A DNA stretch of 64,000 nt from an uncultured Roseibium sp. (GCF_947494555.1 NZ_CANLVF010000001.1:62001-126000), one strand, 5' to 3'. Shown: positions 1 through 10,483, counted from the first letter of the stretch. A program made the numbers and translations. Notes: generated by a model from the sequence alone, not told the origin.

Positions 1-260
1 GCGGCCGTCAGCATGATGACAGGGATTTCAGATGTTGCCCGCAGTTCACGCAGAGCCGTCAAGCCATCCGTTCCGGGCATGTTCACATCCAGAACGATCA
101 AGTCGGGCGTGTTGGTCTCAAGGCTATCTTTCATCTCGGGAGCGCTTGAGGCCTCAATCACGGCATAGCCACGCTCGCTCAAATACTCGGCGACCATCTC
201 TCTCAGGTGCGGTTCATCATCACAGACGAGAATAAGCCTGTTGTCCTGCATTGCATTCAT
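1..260 (-). CDS. Response regulator, receiver domain (partial, runs off left edge)
   Basis: About 86 N-terminal residues are visible and form a CheY-like receiver domain. The acidic pair D14-D15, the likely phosphorylated aspartate D58 in VLDVNMPG and the conserved Thr in MLTA are all present. The output domain lies outside the window, so the subclass is unknown, though the sequence resembles OmpR-type receivers. Its ATG overlaps the TGA of the upstream hybrid kinase gene in an ATGA (257-260), so the two are almost certainly co-transcribed and translationally coupled. It is probably the phosphorylation partner of that kinase (inference). Confidence 0.9.
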   Translation of the reverse strand, partial: MNAMQDNRLILVCDDEPHLREMVAEYLSERGYAVIEASSAPEMKDSLETNTPDLIVLDVNMPGTDGLTALRELRATSEIPVIMLTA

Positions 261-3200
261 GACCGTTTTTCTCCGGGATCAAGCCGCCTGACCAGCGCCT
301 CCAACTCAGCACTGGAAATCGGCTTTTCAACGAATGGGCGCTCACTTTGCGACAGGAAGCGTGTGACCGCTTTACCCATTGAGTCGCCAGTGACATAGCC
401 TATCCGGTCGGCATATTGAGGCATCGTCTTCAACAAGGCGTTGTAAAACTCCTCGCCATTCATGCCGGGCATTTTGAAATCGCTGATGATCATGTCGTAT
501 GAACCATCCGAAAGGCGGTCGAGTGCCTCTCTTGCATCACCGCAAAGGGTCGTTTCGCAGCCAATTTCCGTCAGGAGATCGCCGATCAGCTCGCCGACGC
601 TCGGTTCGTCGTCAATGATCAGCACCCTGCGTTTCGTGATGCTTTCAGCAGAACCTTCGGATGCGAAATCCGAATTCGTGTTGGCTTCGACCGATTGCAG
701 GCGAACAAAGATGCTTGTCCCCTGATCCGGGTGCGAAACAACTTCGAGAACGCCACCATGCGTATCAATAATCCGGTGACTGAAAGCGAGCCCGACGCCG
801 GTACCTTCGCCAACATCCTTTGTTGTGAAGAAAGGTTCGAAGATCCGGGCCTGCAGGTCTTCGGGTATCCCCGGACCATTGTCGCGTATCTCGATCACGG
901 ACTGGTCGCTTTCGCTGTCATAAAACGACCGCAGCAAGAGCGCGCCTTCTTCACCTTTCGGAGCCAAAGCGTGTTCTGCATTTACAATCAGATTGGTGAA
1001 CACCTGGACCAACTGATCTCCGTCGCCTGTAACAAGTGGCAGTGTTTCATCGAGGTCCGTGCGTAAGGCGGCCCCATTCGCCCGCAGGCCGTAGCCGGCG
1101 ATCTCCTGCGCGACGGTGACGATTTCATTGAGCGACAGCTGCTCGATTTTTGCCGGTTTCTGCCGCGCCATTGCCAGGAACGTCTTGACGATCCTGGCGC
1201 TCCGGTCGGCGGCCTGAGCGATCCGGTCGACGCGTTTCGACAGGACAGGGTCATCGAGTTTGCCCTCCAGCATCTGTGCGTAGCCGACGATGATGGAAAG
1301 CGGGTTGTTGAGTTCATGCGCGACACCGGCCAGAAGTTCGCCCAAAGCGGACAGTTTCTCGTTCTGATGCGCAATTTCACGCTGCTTCTGGAGCTCTTCC
1401 TGCATGGCGAGTTGGTCTGAGATGTCCCGGGTTGACGAAACGATCACATCCTCGCCCTTGTAGTCCGTTACTCGGGCTGCGGTCAGGCCTTGCATGATGG
1501 AGCCGTCTGCCCGGCGGAACTGCACACGGTAGTCGTCCAGCGATCCGGTCGGCAGTAATGCGTCCAGGTATTTGGTTCTGTCGTCCGGGTGCAGGAAGAA
1601 GCTGAGTGTCGATTTAATCGAGCCGAAGCGTTCACGAGACGCCGGCGGACAATAGATGATCTTGCCGTCCTCGACGCGCGAGACCAGAAAGTTCGCAGGG
1701 CATGCCTCCACAATTGTTCGCAGAAGAAGATCGGATTCGCGCTGTTCCTCTTCGGCTCTCCGCTGCTCGGAAATGTCGGTAAAAGACAGCAGATAACAAT
1801 CGAGTTCGGTCTGGTGAACGGAGGCCAGCAAAATCGTTCCGTCTCCAAGCTTCATCGTTTCGTTTTTCGTATAGACGCCGACAAGACCTGTCAGATGGTT
1901 TATGTAATCCTGCTTGTTGGTGTCGTCCGGGACGAGGAGCACCCCGGCGTCAAACAGGCGGTCCATCATCGCCACGAGGTTCTCATTTCCGGCCGGAGGC
2001 GGTACATCTTTGAAATAGAGATCGAAATATTTTCGGTTGCCCATGACGAAGTTCAGGTCGGCGTCAAAAAGCGCGAGCCCTTCGTCAAGCGATTCAATGG
2101 CGTCGTTGAGCACTTCCAGGCTTCGCGTTTCAGCCTTTTTCAACTCCGTGGTGTCGGTGACGACCACGACCCTGCCGTCATCCCCGGTTACCGCACGTTC
2201 AACAATGTAATGCCGGCCATCCTTGAAGCTGACCTCCATGGGCATCAGCGTTGCGCGCTGCAGGCTTACGGCCTTGCGGAAGGCCTCTGCAGCGGCATCG
2301 CCAACCGGTTTGCCTTTGATCGTCGCGATCTGTGGTGCCAGGATTGCGATGCGCTCAAGATCGGTCAATTCCAGGATCTCTTTTGCCGTGAGGTTGAACG
2401 GTGCCGCGAATGCATCATTGCAATGGGTAAACTGACCTCCGGGACCTTCGATTGCGACACCGACCGGCAAACGGGCAACGGCATCGGTAAACAGGCGCTC
2501 CGCTCTGGTCTGACCCGTTACGTCCTCGATCGTCAGAAGCCGACCCTGTAGAGCTGTTTCGTAAACGTTTCCAACAAGCGTGCTGCCGTGGTTGTTTGGT
2601 ATCGGAAATCCCTTCTGTGCCTGCCGGATCGTCTGATCCAGCTCATCGAGAAGGGTCTCGGGAGCCAACTCGGGAGGTAGTGGAAACAGTCCAGTCCGGA
2701 TGGCATCCGCGTGGATTTCACGCATGGAACGTCCTGCAACCAGCAAGTTATTGTCCGGGTCGCCGAGTTCACGGAACTTCTTGTTCGCAAACACCAGTTT
2801 CTCATCGTCACCAACGAGCGCAATGCCGAAGTCGACACCTTCGATGGCGTCACTGAGCAACTGTCTCGCGCGGGCCTGCGTCGTTCGTTGTTCCGTGATG
2901 TCCATGACATTTGCAACGAGGCCGCCGTCGTTCAGTCTGGTGACGGTGATTTCGCGTTGCGTGTTATCCGCGACGGCAACTTCGAGCTTCACGCTCTTTT
3001 GCTCTTCCAATGCCCGGAATATCCCCGCCAGCCCGTCCTCGGGACCGCGCGTGATGGTAATCTGTCCGCTTGCTATTGCTTCACCGACGATCGCCTGCAT
3101 CGGAGCGCCCGGAACAAGACGTTCCTTATGAGGTCCGAGCATTTCGGCGTAACGCTTGTTGGCATACAGCAGGCGCTTGTCCTGGTCGTAGACAACAAAA

Positions 3201-3700
3201 CCCTCATTCAAGGCCTCGACGGCATCGCGCAAGCGCGCGTTTGCAAGCTCTCTCTCGCCAGGCTCCGCCCGCCGTTCCTTTGTCACGTCGAGAGCCGATA
3301 CAAGATACCCACCCGTTTCCGTTCGGCTGCAGGTCAGGGTGACAAGGTGCCCGTCCCGCCGCTTGAGTGAAACCTTGTTGATGCCTTCACGAAGCGTATC
3401 AGTGACAGTTGCACTCATTGCGCCGATATCGATGTCGTTCGAAAAGACAAAGCACTCGGCTGAGAATGTGCTGAAGAAAATGTCGCCGGCAGTGGTGCCA
3501 GCTTCCGGATATTGAGAACCCTCCGGGAGAGCAAGATCAAGAAACTTCTCATTGCACATCCGAAATCGGAAACCGGTGTCGAAGAGTGCAAAGCCTTCCT
3601 GCAAGGCTGCTGATACCTCTTTCAGCATCGCCAATTCGGATGAGCTGGCCTTCGAACCGGCGTTACTGCCGTCGGCGCCTTCCTCGAGCGTTCTAAGCAT
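257..3700 (-). CDS. Hybrid sensor histidine kinase with about six PAS domains and a C-terminal receiver
   Basis: This is a 1147-residue protein without obvious transmembrane segments, so probably a cytoplasmic sensor. About six PAS-like repeats fill roughly residues 25-760; several contain the phrase GFALFD, GLALFD or GFVVYD. The dimerisation/phosphoacceptor helix follows, with H795 in the motif VAHELNNPL. An HATPase domain comes next, with N-box NLIVNAEH, DNGPGIP and GTGVGLAF. The C-terminal receiver begins near residue 1030, with phosphoacceptor D1074 in IISDFKMPG. The start has a GGGA ribosome site just upstream. The receiver suggests a phosphorelay to the coupled response regulator. The signal sensed is unknown; PAS stacks often bind haem, flavin or small ligands. 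Confidence 0.93.
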   Translation of the reverse strand: MLRTLEEGADGSNAGSKASSSELAMLKEVSAALQEGFALFDTGFRFRMCNEKFLDLALPEGSQYPEAGTTAGDIFFSTFSAECFVFSNDIDIGAMSATVTDTLREGINKVSLKRRDGHLVTLTCSRTETGGYLVSALDVTKERRAEPGERELANARLRDAVEALNEGFVVYDQDKRLLYANKRYAEMLGPHKERLVPGAPMQAIVGEAIASGQITITRGPEDGLAGIFRALEEQKSVKLEVAVADNTQREITVTRLNDGGLVANVMDITEQRTTQARARQLLSDAIEGVDFGIALVGDDEKLVFANKKFRELGDPDNNLLVAGRSMREIHADAIRTGLFPLPPELAPETLLDELDQTIRQAQKGFPIPNNHGSTLVGNVYETALQGRLLTIEDVTGQTRAERLFTDAVARLPVGVAIEGPGGQFTHCNDAFAAPFNLTAKEILELTDLERIAILAPQIATIKGKPVGDAAAEAFRKAVSLQRATLMPMEVSFKDGRHYIVERAVTGDDGRVVVVTDTTELKKAETRSLEVLNDAIESLDEGLALFDADLNFVMGNRKYFDLYFKDVPPPAGNENLVAMMDRLFDAGVLLVPDDTNKQDYINHLTGLVGVYTKNETMKLGDGTILLASVHQTELDCYLLSFTDISEQRRAEEEQRESDLLLRTIVEACPANFLVSRVEDGKIIYCPPASRERFGSIKSTLSFFLHPDDRTKYLDALLPTGSLDDYRVQFRRADGSIMQGLTAARVTDYKGEDVIVSSTRDISDQLAMQEELQKQREIAHQNEKLSALGELLAGVAHELNNPLSIIVGYAQMLEGKLDDPVLSKRVDRIAQAADRSARIVKTFLAMARQKPAKIEQLSLNEIVTVAQEIAGYGLRANGAALRTDLDETLPLVTGDGDQLVQVFTNLIVNAEHALAPKGEEGALLLRSFYDSESDQSVIEIRDNGPGIPEDLQARIFEPFFTTKDVGEGTGVGLAFSHRIIDTHGGVLEVVSHPDQGTSIFVRLQSVEANTNSDFASEGSAESITKRRVLIIDDEPSVGELIGDLLTEIGCETTLCGDAREALDRLSDGSYDMIISDFKMPGMNGEEFYNALLKTMPQYADRIGYVTGDSMGKAVTRFLSQSERPFVEKPISSAELEALVRRLDPGEKRS

Positions 3701-3868
3701 CTGTTCCCACTCTATCCTGCCAACTCGAGGCTAATCATTATCAACCGCAAGCCCGGCATCTCTGAATACAGCGCGAGCTTATCAGTTCGGCATTGCCGAA
3801 TGTATCAATTGTATCAAAACGGGTGTGTCGGCCCCAATGACGCAGGCTCAGGCGCGCAAAAACAAGTT

Positions 3869-4969
3869 CTAGTTTCCCAGAAACAGCATGTCCGCGACAC
3901 CATCACCAACACGCCGGGCAAAGGCTTCCCTGTTTTCAGGAAGGCTGGCTGGCGAAATCGCGCCTGACTGGATCAGCCGGATGAGTGTCGGCGAGTTAGC
4001 AAAAGTTGCGTGGGAAGCGCCGTCCTGACCGTCGGTGATTTCCGACAGGTCCACAACAGTGATGCCGAGTTCCTGCAAAGCTTCAATGTCGTCTCCCTGA
4101 CCGATGCGGGATGTGCCCCCCCGCAAGTCGCGAGAAATCTTCAACGCCTTGTCCTTGCGCGATGCCAAGACGACGAACGGCGACGGCTTGGGTTCGATAA
4201 CGGAGATCTGTGACCTGAAGACATCGCCGTCGATATCGGGCGATGCCAGAACCAGCGGGCTAATTCTTTTCAGAGCTGATTTTTTGTTCGACAAAGATAG
4301 CTGCCGGACAGCTTCCATGGTGAGCAATGTGCCCATGGAATGCGCCACAACGGCCACGGTGCGGGCGTTGCTTCTCGCGGCGAGTTCGATGGTTCTTTGA
4401 AGTCCGTCACGTGCAAACTGGACGCTGTCACGGTCATATAGATAGGCACTTGTTTTGCCCGCTGACGGCCAGGAATAATGAATGCCGACAACCGGCTGGT
4501 CAAAATCGTGTATCAGTTGCGCTTGCCTGTAAATGCCGGAAACATAGGAAACATTGTAGCCATGGATGAAGATCATCACGATCCGATCATCCGGCGGCAA
4601 TCGCTTCAGCTGGGCGTTGATCCGCGCCAATGCATCGCTTTCGGAGGCGACCTCATCAATGCCCGTCACACCAAATTCGCTTGACGGATCAGGTGTGTGT
4701 GACGGCGGCTTGATTGTGCCGAGTTTGCGGTCGTCGGGGACCCAAACATCGATATCAGCATAGGACAGATCAGAGTTCCGCCCATCGCCATAGCGCAGCT
4801 TCGGATCGTCGACGGGTTTGCGCGGCGTGATAGCCAGTATCGGAACAACGGACCCTTGTGCCGGGGCGGGATCGTATAGTGCGAACTCTGCCGGGCCCCC
4901 GGCGCAGGCTACAAGAAGGAGACACATCACCGCCAGGGATGCCAACGCATGCCGCCGGACCTTGACCAT
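3869..4969 (-). CDS. Alpha/beta hydrolase lipoprotein (DUF900-like)
   Basis: The protein has the alpha/beta hydrolase features of the DUF900 family. These are an IFIHGYNVSY oxyanion-loop motif, the nucleophile elbow AHSMG with S211, and a late region carrying a conserved Asp (SPDIDGDVF). The frame is open up to 5068 (TTG), but the chosen ATG gives a perfect lipoprotein signal: basic start, hydrophobic run CLLLVA and lipobox cysteine C22. It should therefore be anchored in a membrane facing the periplasm. No strong Shine-Dalgarno sequence precedes either start, so the start is uncertain. The substrate is unknown; esterase or lipase activity is a family-level guess. It diverges from the LysR gene at 5234. 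Confidence 0.82.
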   Translation of the reverse strand: MVKVRRHALASLAVMCLLLVACAGGPAEFALYDPAPAQGSVVPILAITPRKPVDDPKLRYGDGRNSDLSYADIDVWVPDDRKLGTIKPPSHTPDPSSEFGVTGIDEVASESDALARINAQLKRLPPDDRIVMIFIHGYNVSYVSGIYRQAQLIHDFDQPVVGIHYSWPSAGKTSAYLYDRDSVQFARDGLQRTIELAARSNARTVAVVAHSMGTLLTMEAVRQLSLSNKKSALKRISPLVLASPDIDGDVFRSQISVIEPKPSPFVVLASRKDKALKISRDLRGGTSRIGQGDDIEALQELGITVVDLSEITDGQDGASHATFANSPTLIRLIQSGAISPASLPENREAFARRVGDGVADMLFLGN

Positions 4970-5233
4970 TGCAGCGCTGGTTAAATGCGTGAAAAAAGTT
5001 GCGGGTGCCAACCGCTCGGTCACGGCGGTGAATGCCGGGTCAGGCATCATGCGCCGCATTGATTTCAACGGTCATTTCCTTCGCCCACCGGGTTCTTGCT
5101 CACTCCGGTGAAGATCTTACAGTGGTCAAACTGCGCGTAAATGTCATGAAATGCGCAGGGGATGCGCAAAAATGCGATGCTGACACGCTTGACTATTCAG
5201 TTAGATACCGTGCGCAAAAAGACGAAAGGCAAC

Positions 5234-6115
5234 ATGGAAAACTGGAACGAAATTCGCACCGCATACGAACTTCTCAGATGTGGAACTGTAAGCGCAACGG
5301 CTGATGTTTTGAACATCCACAGGGCAACGGTGATCCGACACATAGACAGTCTGGAAGCCATGCTCGGTGAAAAACTCTTTATCAGAAGCGCCAAGGGATA
5401 TGTGGCAACGGAAGTCGGCGCAGACCTTCTGAATGTCGCTGCTGAAGCCGATGACCGATTCAGGCAGTTTGCAACGCGTGCCAAGTCCGGCGAGGCGGGG
5501 CTGACCGGCGACATCATCCTGACGGCGGACGGTCCTCTTCTGTTGTTTTTGTTGCCGACGATCCGGGAATTTCAAAAGTGCCATCCGCAGATCACGGTCA
5601 GGTTCATTGCAGAGCGCCGCGTCCTGCGGCTCGACTATGGTGAAGCGCATGTGGCCATCCGGCTGGGCAGAGAACCCGATGAGCCGGACAATGTGGTTCA
5701 ACCCTTCAAGACAATCCAGTTCGGGCTCTATTGTAGCCAGACCTATGAGCAGAACCACGGCGACGTGGTGAAGGAAGACCTTTTTACCACAAACAGATGG
5801 GCGCTTACGGACAATGAAGACTATCTTCCGGATTTTTACGCGTGGCTGCGCAATCAGGTGCCTGAGGAAAACGTTGCGTTCGTGAGCAACGATCCTATCG
5901 GTGTGTTTCATGCGATCGAGGCGGGTGTCGGACTGGGGTTCCTGCCACGCGAGCGAGCGGCGCGTCAGCCCGGTCTGAAACAGATCTCAAGGTCGGATCC
6001 GGCCTGGTGCCTGAAGCTCTGGCTTGTGACCCATGTCGATCGGCACAGAAGTGCCAAGGTCCAGACTTTTCTGGAGTTTCTGAAGGAACATGCCGTCGAT
6101 ACCGTGGACTACTAG
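5234..6115 (+). CDS. LysR-family transcriptional regulator
   Basis: The 293-residue product starts with a LysR winged helix. Its helix-turn-helix reads ATADVLNIHRATVIRHIDSLE, and a periplasmic-binding-protein-like effector domain follows from about residue 90. The frame is open from 5162, but the ATG at 5234 has AAAGG six bases upstream and places the helix-turn-helix at the normal position. LLRCGTVSATADVL replaces the common F..V....S...AA phrase, as in GcvA- and AphB-like members. It diverges from the hydrolase lipoprotein and converges with the RND permease gene eight bases downstream. The target is unknown; the divergent hydrolase gene is the natural candidate. Confidence 0.9.
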   Translation: MENWNEIRTAYELLRCGTVSATADVLNIHRATVIRHIDSLEAMLGEKLFIRSAKGYVATEVGADLLNVAAEADDRFRQFATRAKSGEAGLTGDIILTADGPLLLFLLPTIREFQKCHPQITVRFIAERRVLRLDYGEAHVAIRLGREPDEPDNVVQPFKTIQFGLYCSQTYEQNHGDVVKEDLFTTNRWALTDNEDYLPDFYAWLRNQVPEENVAFVSNDPIGVFHAIEAGVGLGFLPRERAARQPGLKQISRSDPAWCLKLWLVTHVDRHRSAKVQTFLEFLKEHAVDTVDY

Positions 6116-6123
6116 GCTCCGCC

Positions 6124-9100
6124 TCATACTGGAACTGGTGCTCCGGATGCCGAGTTTTCGTTGCGCATGAGGAGGTAACAGACGCTCGGGACAAAGATCA
6201 GCGTGACCGGGGACGCGATGATCAGTCCGCCAATCATGACGGTTGCCATCGGTTCGAACAGCGCACCACCGCTGATCGCCATTGGAATGAGACCGCCAAC
6301 GGTCGTCAGCGACGTCAGGATGATGGGTCTGGCCCTTTGTTCGGCGGCGCTGATGATGGCATTTCTTATGTCCATTTCCGCAAGGTTGAGGTCGATCTGA
6401 TTGATGAGGACAATCGCGTTGTTGATGATGATGCCCATCAGGGACATCAGGCCGAGCATCGCGAAGAAAGACATCGGTCGGTCGGTCAACAGCAGTGCGA
6501 AGGGGGCGCCGATCAAAATGATCGGGATTGTCATGAAGGTTGCGAGCGTGCGGCGGATGGAGTTGAACTGAAACACGAGCGCCAGGATCATCACGCCGAC
6601 GGCATAGGGCAGGTTACCGCCAAGCTGTGCGTTCACATCTGCGGTGTCTTCCAGTTCACCGCCGATCTTGATCGTGTAATCTTTGCTCAGATCGAGAGCA
6701 TCCAGTGTCGGCTGAATGCGTTCCAGAAGTTCGTCCGCCGCCAGACTGTTGCTTTTCGCCGAGATGATGATCTGCCGAACCTGGTTTTCGCGGCGTATTT
6801 CGGAGTATTCCAGTCTGGGCCGGAATTCCGCGACCTGATCAATGGAGATCAATTCGCCATTCGCGGCGATGGACAGGTTTGCAAGGTCTTCGACGCTGTC
6901 GCGGTTGCTCTTTGATGCACGCAGGACAATCGGGATCTGTTCGTCTCCCTCCCGGAATGTCGAATAAGTCGTGCCCGAAAAATAGGACTCCATCACCCCC
7001 GATACTTCTTCGGAAGTGACACCGAACTCGCGGGCCTTGTCCTGCGCAATGTCGACGACCACCTTCAGCACCTTGTTGCCCCAATCCGTTTCGTTCTTGA
7101 CCATGTCAGGGGCTTGCGCAAATGCGGCCTCGACCGAAGCACCGGCAGCCATAAGGGTATCCGCGTCGGAACCACTGATTTCGACATCGACGAGCCCGGC
7201 TTCGCCGCCGCCATTTGACAGGCGGGTTACACGAAAGCGCGCGGAAGGAAACTGTTCGAGAAAGACGTCCCGCGCCCGTTCCGAAACTTTCCTGGCTTCT
7301 TCGAATGTTGTCGTATTGACGACGAAAAAGGCACTTGCCGCGTCAGGATCTGCAGGGTCCAGGGACAAATAGAACCTTGGACCGCCTTCACCGACAAAGA
7401 CGGTCGCAGAAACCACGCCGGGGTTGACCGTCTCATCAAGAAGCCACTCGCTGACGGCCAGCGCCTGGCGTTCGGTTTCGGATATGGCGGCCTCCTTGGG
7501 CATGTCCATATAGATCAGAAAGTCTGCCCGCTCCGTCAGCGGAAACATTTCCGATTTGACTTGCGCGAATTGGCTCGCGCTGAAGGCGACCGCCGCGTAG
7601 GTCACGATGATGATCGGAATACCGAAGGGAAGCAGCCTGCCCGTCATGGCACCGTATAGACGGATCAGTCCGGACTTGCCGGTTTTCTGCTGTGGCTTTT
7701 TTTTCAATATACGCACGCTGAGAAAGGGAAGGATATAGAGCGCGGTCAGCCACGATCCGAGCAACATCGAGGTGACAACAGCGCCGAGTGAGAAGGCGAA
7801 CTCGCCTTCTGTGCCAGTCATGAGAAGCATCGGGATGAATGCAGACACCGTCGTGATGGAGGCTGCCGCCAGGGGAATGACATACTGACCTCCGGCGTCC
7901 ATGGCCGCTTCCTGTGGCGTCTCACCGGCGTTGATCCTGCCCTCGATATCCTCGACAACCACAAGGCCATTGTCGACGAGCAACCCAAGCGAAATGATCA
8001 CCGCGGCAATCGAGACCTGTTCGACATCCACACCGATGAGCCCCATGCTCGTGAGGGCAAAGCCGATTGTGAACGGAACAATGCTGGCAATGACGACCGC
8101 GGGCCTAAAGCCGAGAAACAGCAGCATCGCCAGAAAAACGACGGCGAATGTCTGCATCACGTTTGAGAGTGCACCTGAAACGGACGCCGTTACGTTTGTC
8201 TCCTGGAACGTTGAGGTATTGACCGAAATGCCGATCGGTTGCGTGTTTTCGAATTCGGTCAGTTTCGCCGCGAGCTGACCACCCAGGATCTGGATGTCGG
8301 TTTCGTCCGCCATTTCCAGACTCAGGAGCACAGCCGGTTCGCCGTTGAAAAAGACCGGCGCCTCCTTCGGATCCACGTAACCACGCCTGACGTCAACGAG
8401 ATCGGAGAGCCTTACATATCCTGAAAGGTCGCTGACCTTGGTCAGGACACCCCGGATTTCCTCGACCGAGCTGAGGTCGCCATTTGCCTCCAGAACAATG
8501 CTGGTGCCGCCGGCATCGATCTGACCTGCCGGCAGGATCACGTTCTGGGCTTGAAGGTCCTCCAGCAACTGATTGAGCTGAACACCGACGGAAGCGAGCT
8601 TCCGTGTGTCGAGATCGAGCCAGATGCGTTCTTCCTGATCGCCATAGAAAGTCACTTTGGTGATGCCCGACAGACGGTACAACTCCTTGCGGAGATCTTC
8701 CGCCACGTCTTCAAGATAGGCGAGATCGAAGCCGTCGCCCGTCAGCGCTACCGTTGCAATGGCGACATCGCCGTAGTCGGTATTGACGAAAGGGCCGCTC
8801 GTGCCATCCGGTAGCTCAACAACAACATCGTCCATCTTGTTGCGCAGGTCTTCCCACGCAGCTTCGATTCCGGCGCCCGACACGGTGTCGTAGAGGACTG
8901 TATAAATCAGGACCTGACCATTCGTGATAATGGTCTCAATATCTTCGACCTCCCCGATTTCCCTGATTTTACGCTCGATCGGGATCGCGATGAGATCTTC
9001 GACACGTTGCGGTGCCATCCCGTCGAACGTTGCCTGGATTGCGGCCGTCCGGATTGTAATCGCCGGATCCGCGCGCTTTGGAAGATTGAGGTAGGACGTC

Positions 9101-9180
9101 ACGCCCATGATCACGATGAGGAACATGACCATGTATGTCAGGCGGGACTTTTCCAGTCCGAAACGCGTCAGGAAATCCAT
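6124..9180 (-). CDS. RND-family efflux permease (AcrB/MexB-like)
   Basis: This is a 1018-residue inner-membrane proton antiporter. Visible features are an N-terminal membrane helix (TYMVMFLIVIMG), two large periplasmic loops, and membrane-helix clusters near residues 330-480 and 840-1000. The RND signature around helix 4 reads GLLVDNGLVVVED. The second acidic residue of the usual DD pair is Asn, a variant common in this branch. It abuts the adaptor gene upstream: the adaptor TAA is followed directly by this ATG. No outer-membrane channel gene is present, so the pump probably borrows a TolC-like protein encoded elsewhere. Substrates cannot be told from sequence. Confidence 0.95.
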   Translation of the reverse strand: MDFLTRFGLEKSRLTYMVMFLIVIMGVTSYLNLPKRADPAITIRTAAIQATFDGMAPQRVEDLIAIPIERKIREIGEVEDIETIITNGQVLIYTVLYDTVSGAGIEAAWEDLRNKMDDVVVELPDGTSGPFVNTDYGDVAIATVALTGDGFDLAYLEDVAEDLRKELYRLSGITKVTFYGDQEERIWLDLDTRKLASVGVQLNQLLEDLQAQNVILPAGQIDAGGTSIVLEANGDLSSVEEIRGVLTKVSDLSGYVRLSDLVDVRRGYVDPKEAPVFFNGEPAVLLSLEMADETDIQILGGQLAAKLTEFENTQPIGISVNTSTFQETNVTASVSGALSNVMQTFAVVFLAMLLFLGFRPAVVIASIVPFTIGFALTSMGLIGVDVEQVSIAAVIISLGLLVDNGLVVVEDIEGRINAGETPQEAAMDAGGQYVIPLAAASITTVSAFIPMLLMTGTEGEFAFSLGAVVTSMLLGSWLTALYILPFLSVRILKKKPQQKTGKSGLIRLYGAMTGRLLPFGIPIIIVTYAAVAFSASQFAQVKSEMFPLTERADFLIYMDMPKEAAISETERQALAVSEWLLDETVNPGVVSATVFVGEGGPRFYLSLDPADPDAASAFFVVNTTTFEEARKVSERARDVFLEQFPSARFRVTRLSNGGGEAGLVDVEISGSDADTLMAAGASVEAAFAQAPDMVKNETDWGNKVLKVVVDIAQDKAREFGVTSEEVSGVMESYFSGTTYSTFREGDEQIPIVLRASKSNRDSVEDLANLSIAANGELISIDQVAEFRPRLEYSEIRRENQVRQIIISAKSNSLAADELLERIQPTLDALDLSKDYTIKIGGELEDTADVNAQLGGNLPYAVGVMILALVFQFNSIRRTLATFMTIPIILIGAPFALLLTDRPMSFFAMLGLMSLMGIIINNAIVLINQIDLNLAEMDIRNAIISAAEQRARPIILTSLTTVGGLIPMAISGGALFEPMATVMIGGLIIASPVTLIFVPSVCYLLMRNENSASGAPVPV

Positions 9181-10296
9181 TTATTCGCCCGCCTCGAGCA
9201 GGTTGACCTGCATGCCCTCGCGCAGGAAGGAAACCCCGGCGATCGCGATCCGCTCCCCGGGCTGAAGCCCTTCAATGATCAAGAGCTTGTTTTCGCGAAT
9301 GCCGGCCATGATCACTTCCCGTCTTTTGACGGTGCTTGTGTCGCTGTCGAAGACATAGACGGGAACCGGCACCACGCTTCCCGGACCTGCGTCTTCCGGG
9401 ATCTGGCCTTCGTTGATCGCCGCAGTAATCGGGATAAGGAAACCCTGATCTGCAGGAAGGGCGAATTCGAAGGAAACCTCAACCGCCATCCCGGCCCGGA
9501 TCAAAGGATGGGTCTCCCGCAACTCGACAATGACCGGAAAAGACGAAACCGTGTCTGCACGTTCGCCGATCTCGTTAACGACGGTATTCAGGGTGACTGA
9601 AGGGTCGTCTGCGAGCCGGACGGTTGCAGGCGTCCCAACGACGAGTTGCGCGACGACGTCGAAGTTCACGGAAAAAGAGACCTCGTAAGACGTTGCGTCA
9701 TAAATCGACGTGATCACGTTGCCCGAAGCGACTGTCGCAAAGGAATCTGCATCGACACTGTTGATGATACCGGCGAACGGGGCGACGATTTTGGTGTCTT
9801 CAAGGTCTTCTTCAGCCGAGTTCAATGACTTTTGCGCTTGTACGAGTTGGGCCCGACGGGTTTGAACATCCGTGCTGGCATCGTCGACCGTCACCTTCGA
9901 GACCACACCTCTTTCGAAGAGCGTTTCCTGACGTCCCAAGTCATCCTGCGCCTGTTTCAAGAGCGCTTCGGCTTCGGCAACCGAGGCTTCGGCATTCTCG
10001 ATCGAGACGATAAACTGGGTGTCGTCGAGAACCGCCAGAAGTTCGCCGGTCACGACCCGTTGACCAACGGCGAGATCAACGACACCCAGTTTCCCACCGA
10101 CCTCAAAGGACAATGACGTTATTTCGGAAGGCTCAAGCACGCCGGGGTACTTGCGTTCCGTACTTTCCGAACTTTCTTCAATCTTAAGGGTGAGGAGCCC
10201 CCTTATGGGCGGTTCCTTCGGCGGGGCGTCTGCGTCTTGCGGGCTACATGCGATAAGTACGAAAAAACCAAACACCAACAGCAGTGACGCGCGCAT
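9181..10296 (-). CDS. RND efflux membrane-fusion (periplasmic adaptor) lipoprotein
   Basis: The protein resembles the MexA/AcrA (HlyD-like) adaptor family. A lipoprotein signal (SLLLVFGFFVLIAC, lipobox LIAC) is followed by a barrel-sandwich half (GGKLGVVDLAVGQRV), an alpha-helical hairpin rich in Ala/Glu/Gln, the second lipoyl half (DTKIVAPFAGIINSV) and a beta-barrel/membrane-proximal end. The frame is open to 10356, but the ATG at 10296 starts exactly at the lipoprotein signal and has AGG upstream. The adaptor bridges the inner-membrane permease and an outer-membrane channel. It is the first gene of a two-gene operon. No dedicated repressor gene is adjacent. Confidence 0.93.
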   Translation of the reverse strand: MRASLLLVFGFFVLIACSPQDADAPPKEPPIRGLLTLKIEESSESTERKYPGVLEPSEITSLSFEVGGKLGVVDLAVGQRVVTGELLAVLDDTQFIVSIENAEASVAEAEALLKQAQDDLGRQETLFERGVVSKVTVDDASTDVQTRRAQLVQAQKSLNSAEEDLEDTKIVAPFAGIINSVDADSFATVASGNVITSIYDATSYEVSFSVNFDVVAQLVVGTPATVRLADDPSVTLNTVVNEIGERADTVSSFPVIVELRETHPLIRAGMAVEVSFEFALPADQGFLIPITAAINEGQIPEDAGPGSVVPVPVYVFDSDTSTVKRREVIMAGIRENKLLIIEGLQPGERIAIAGVSFLREGMQVNLLEAGE

Positions 10297-10483
10297 GAAC
10301 CGACCTCGCAGACTTGGCGAGATGCACCTTGCGGCAAAGCTCGCTCGACCGGCCACAAGTTGGCACCTGAGCTCTGCGAATTGAATGCATCATTGTCATA
10401 CACCCGGTGTGCACCTGGGCGCATGTCCGGGCAGACGCAGCCGCCCGTCCGGCCGTCGCTGGTCACTGAAGCAGCAAGAAAGC

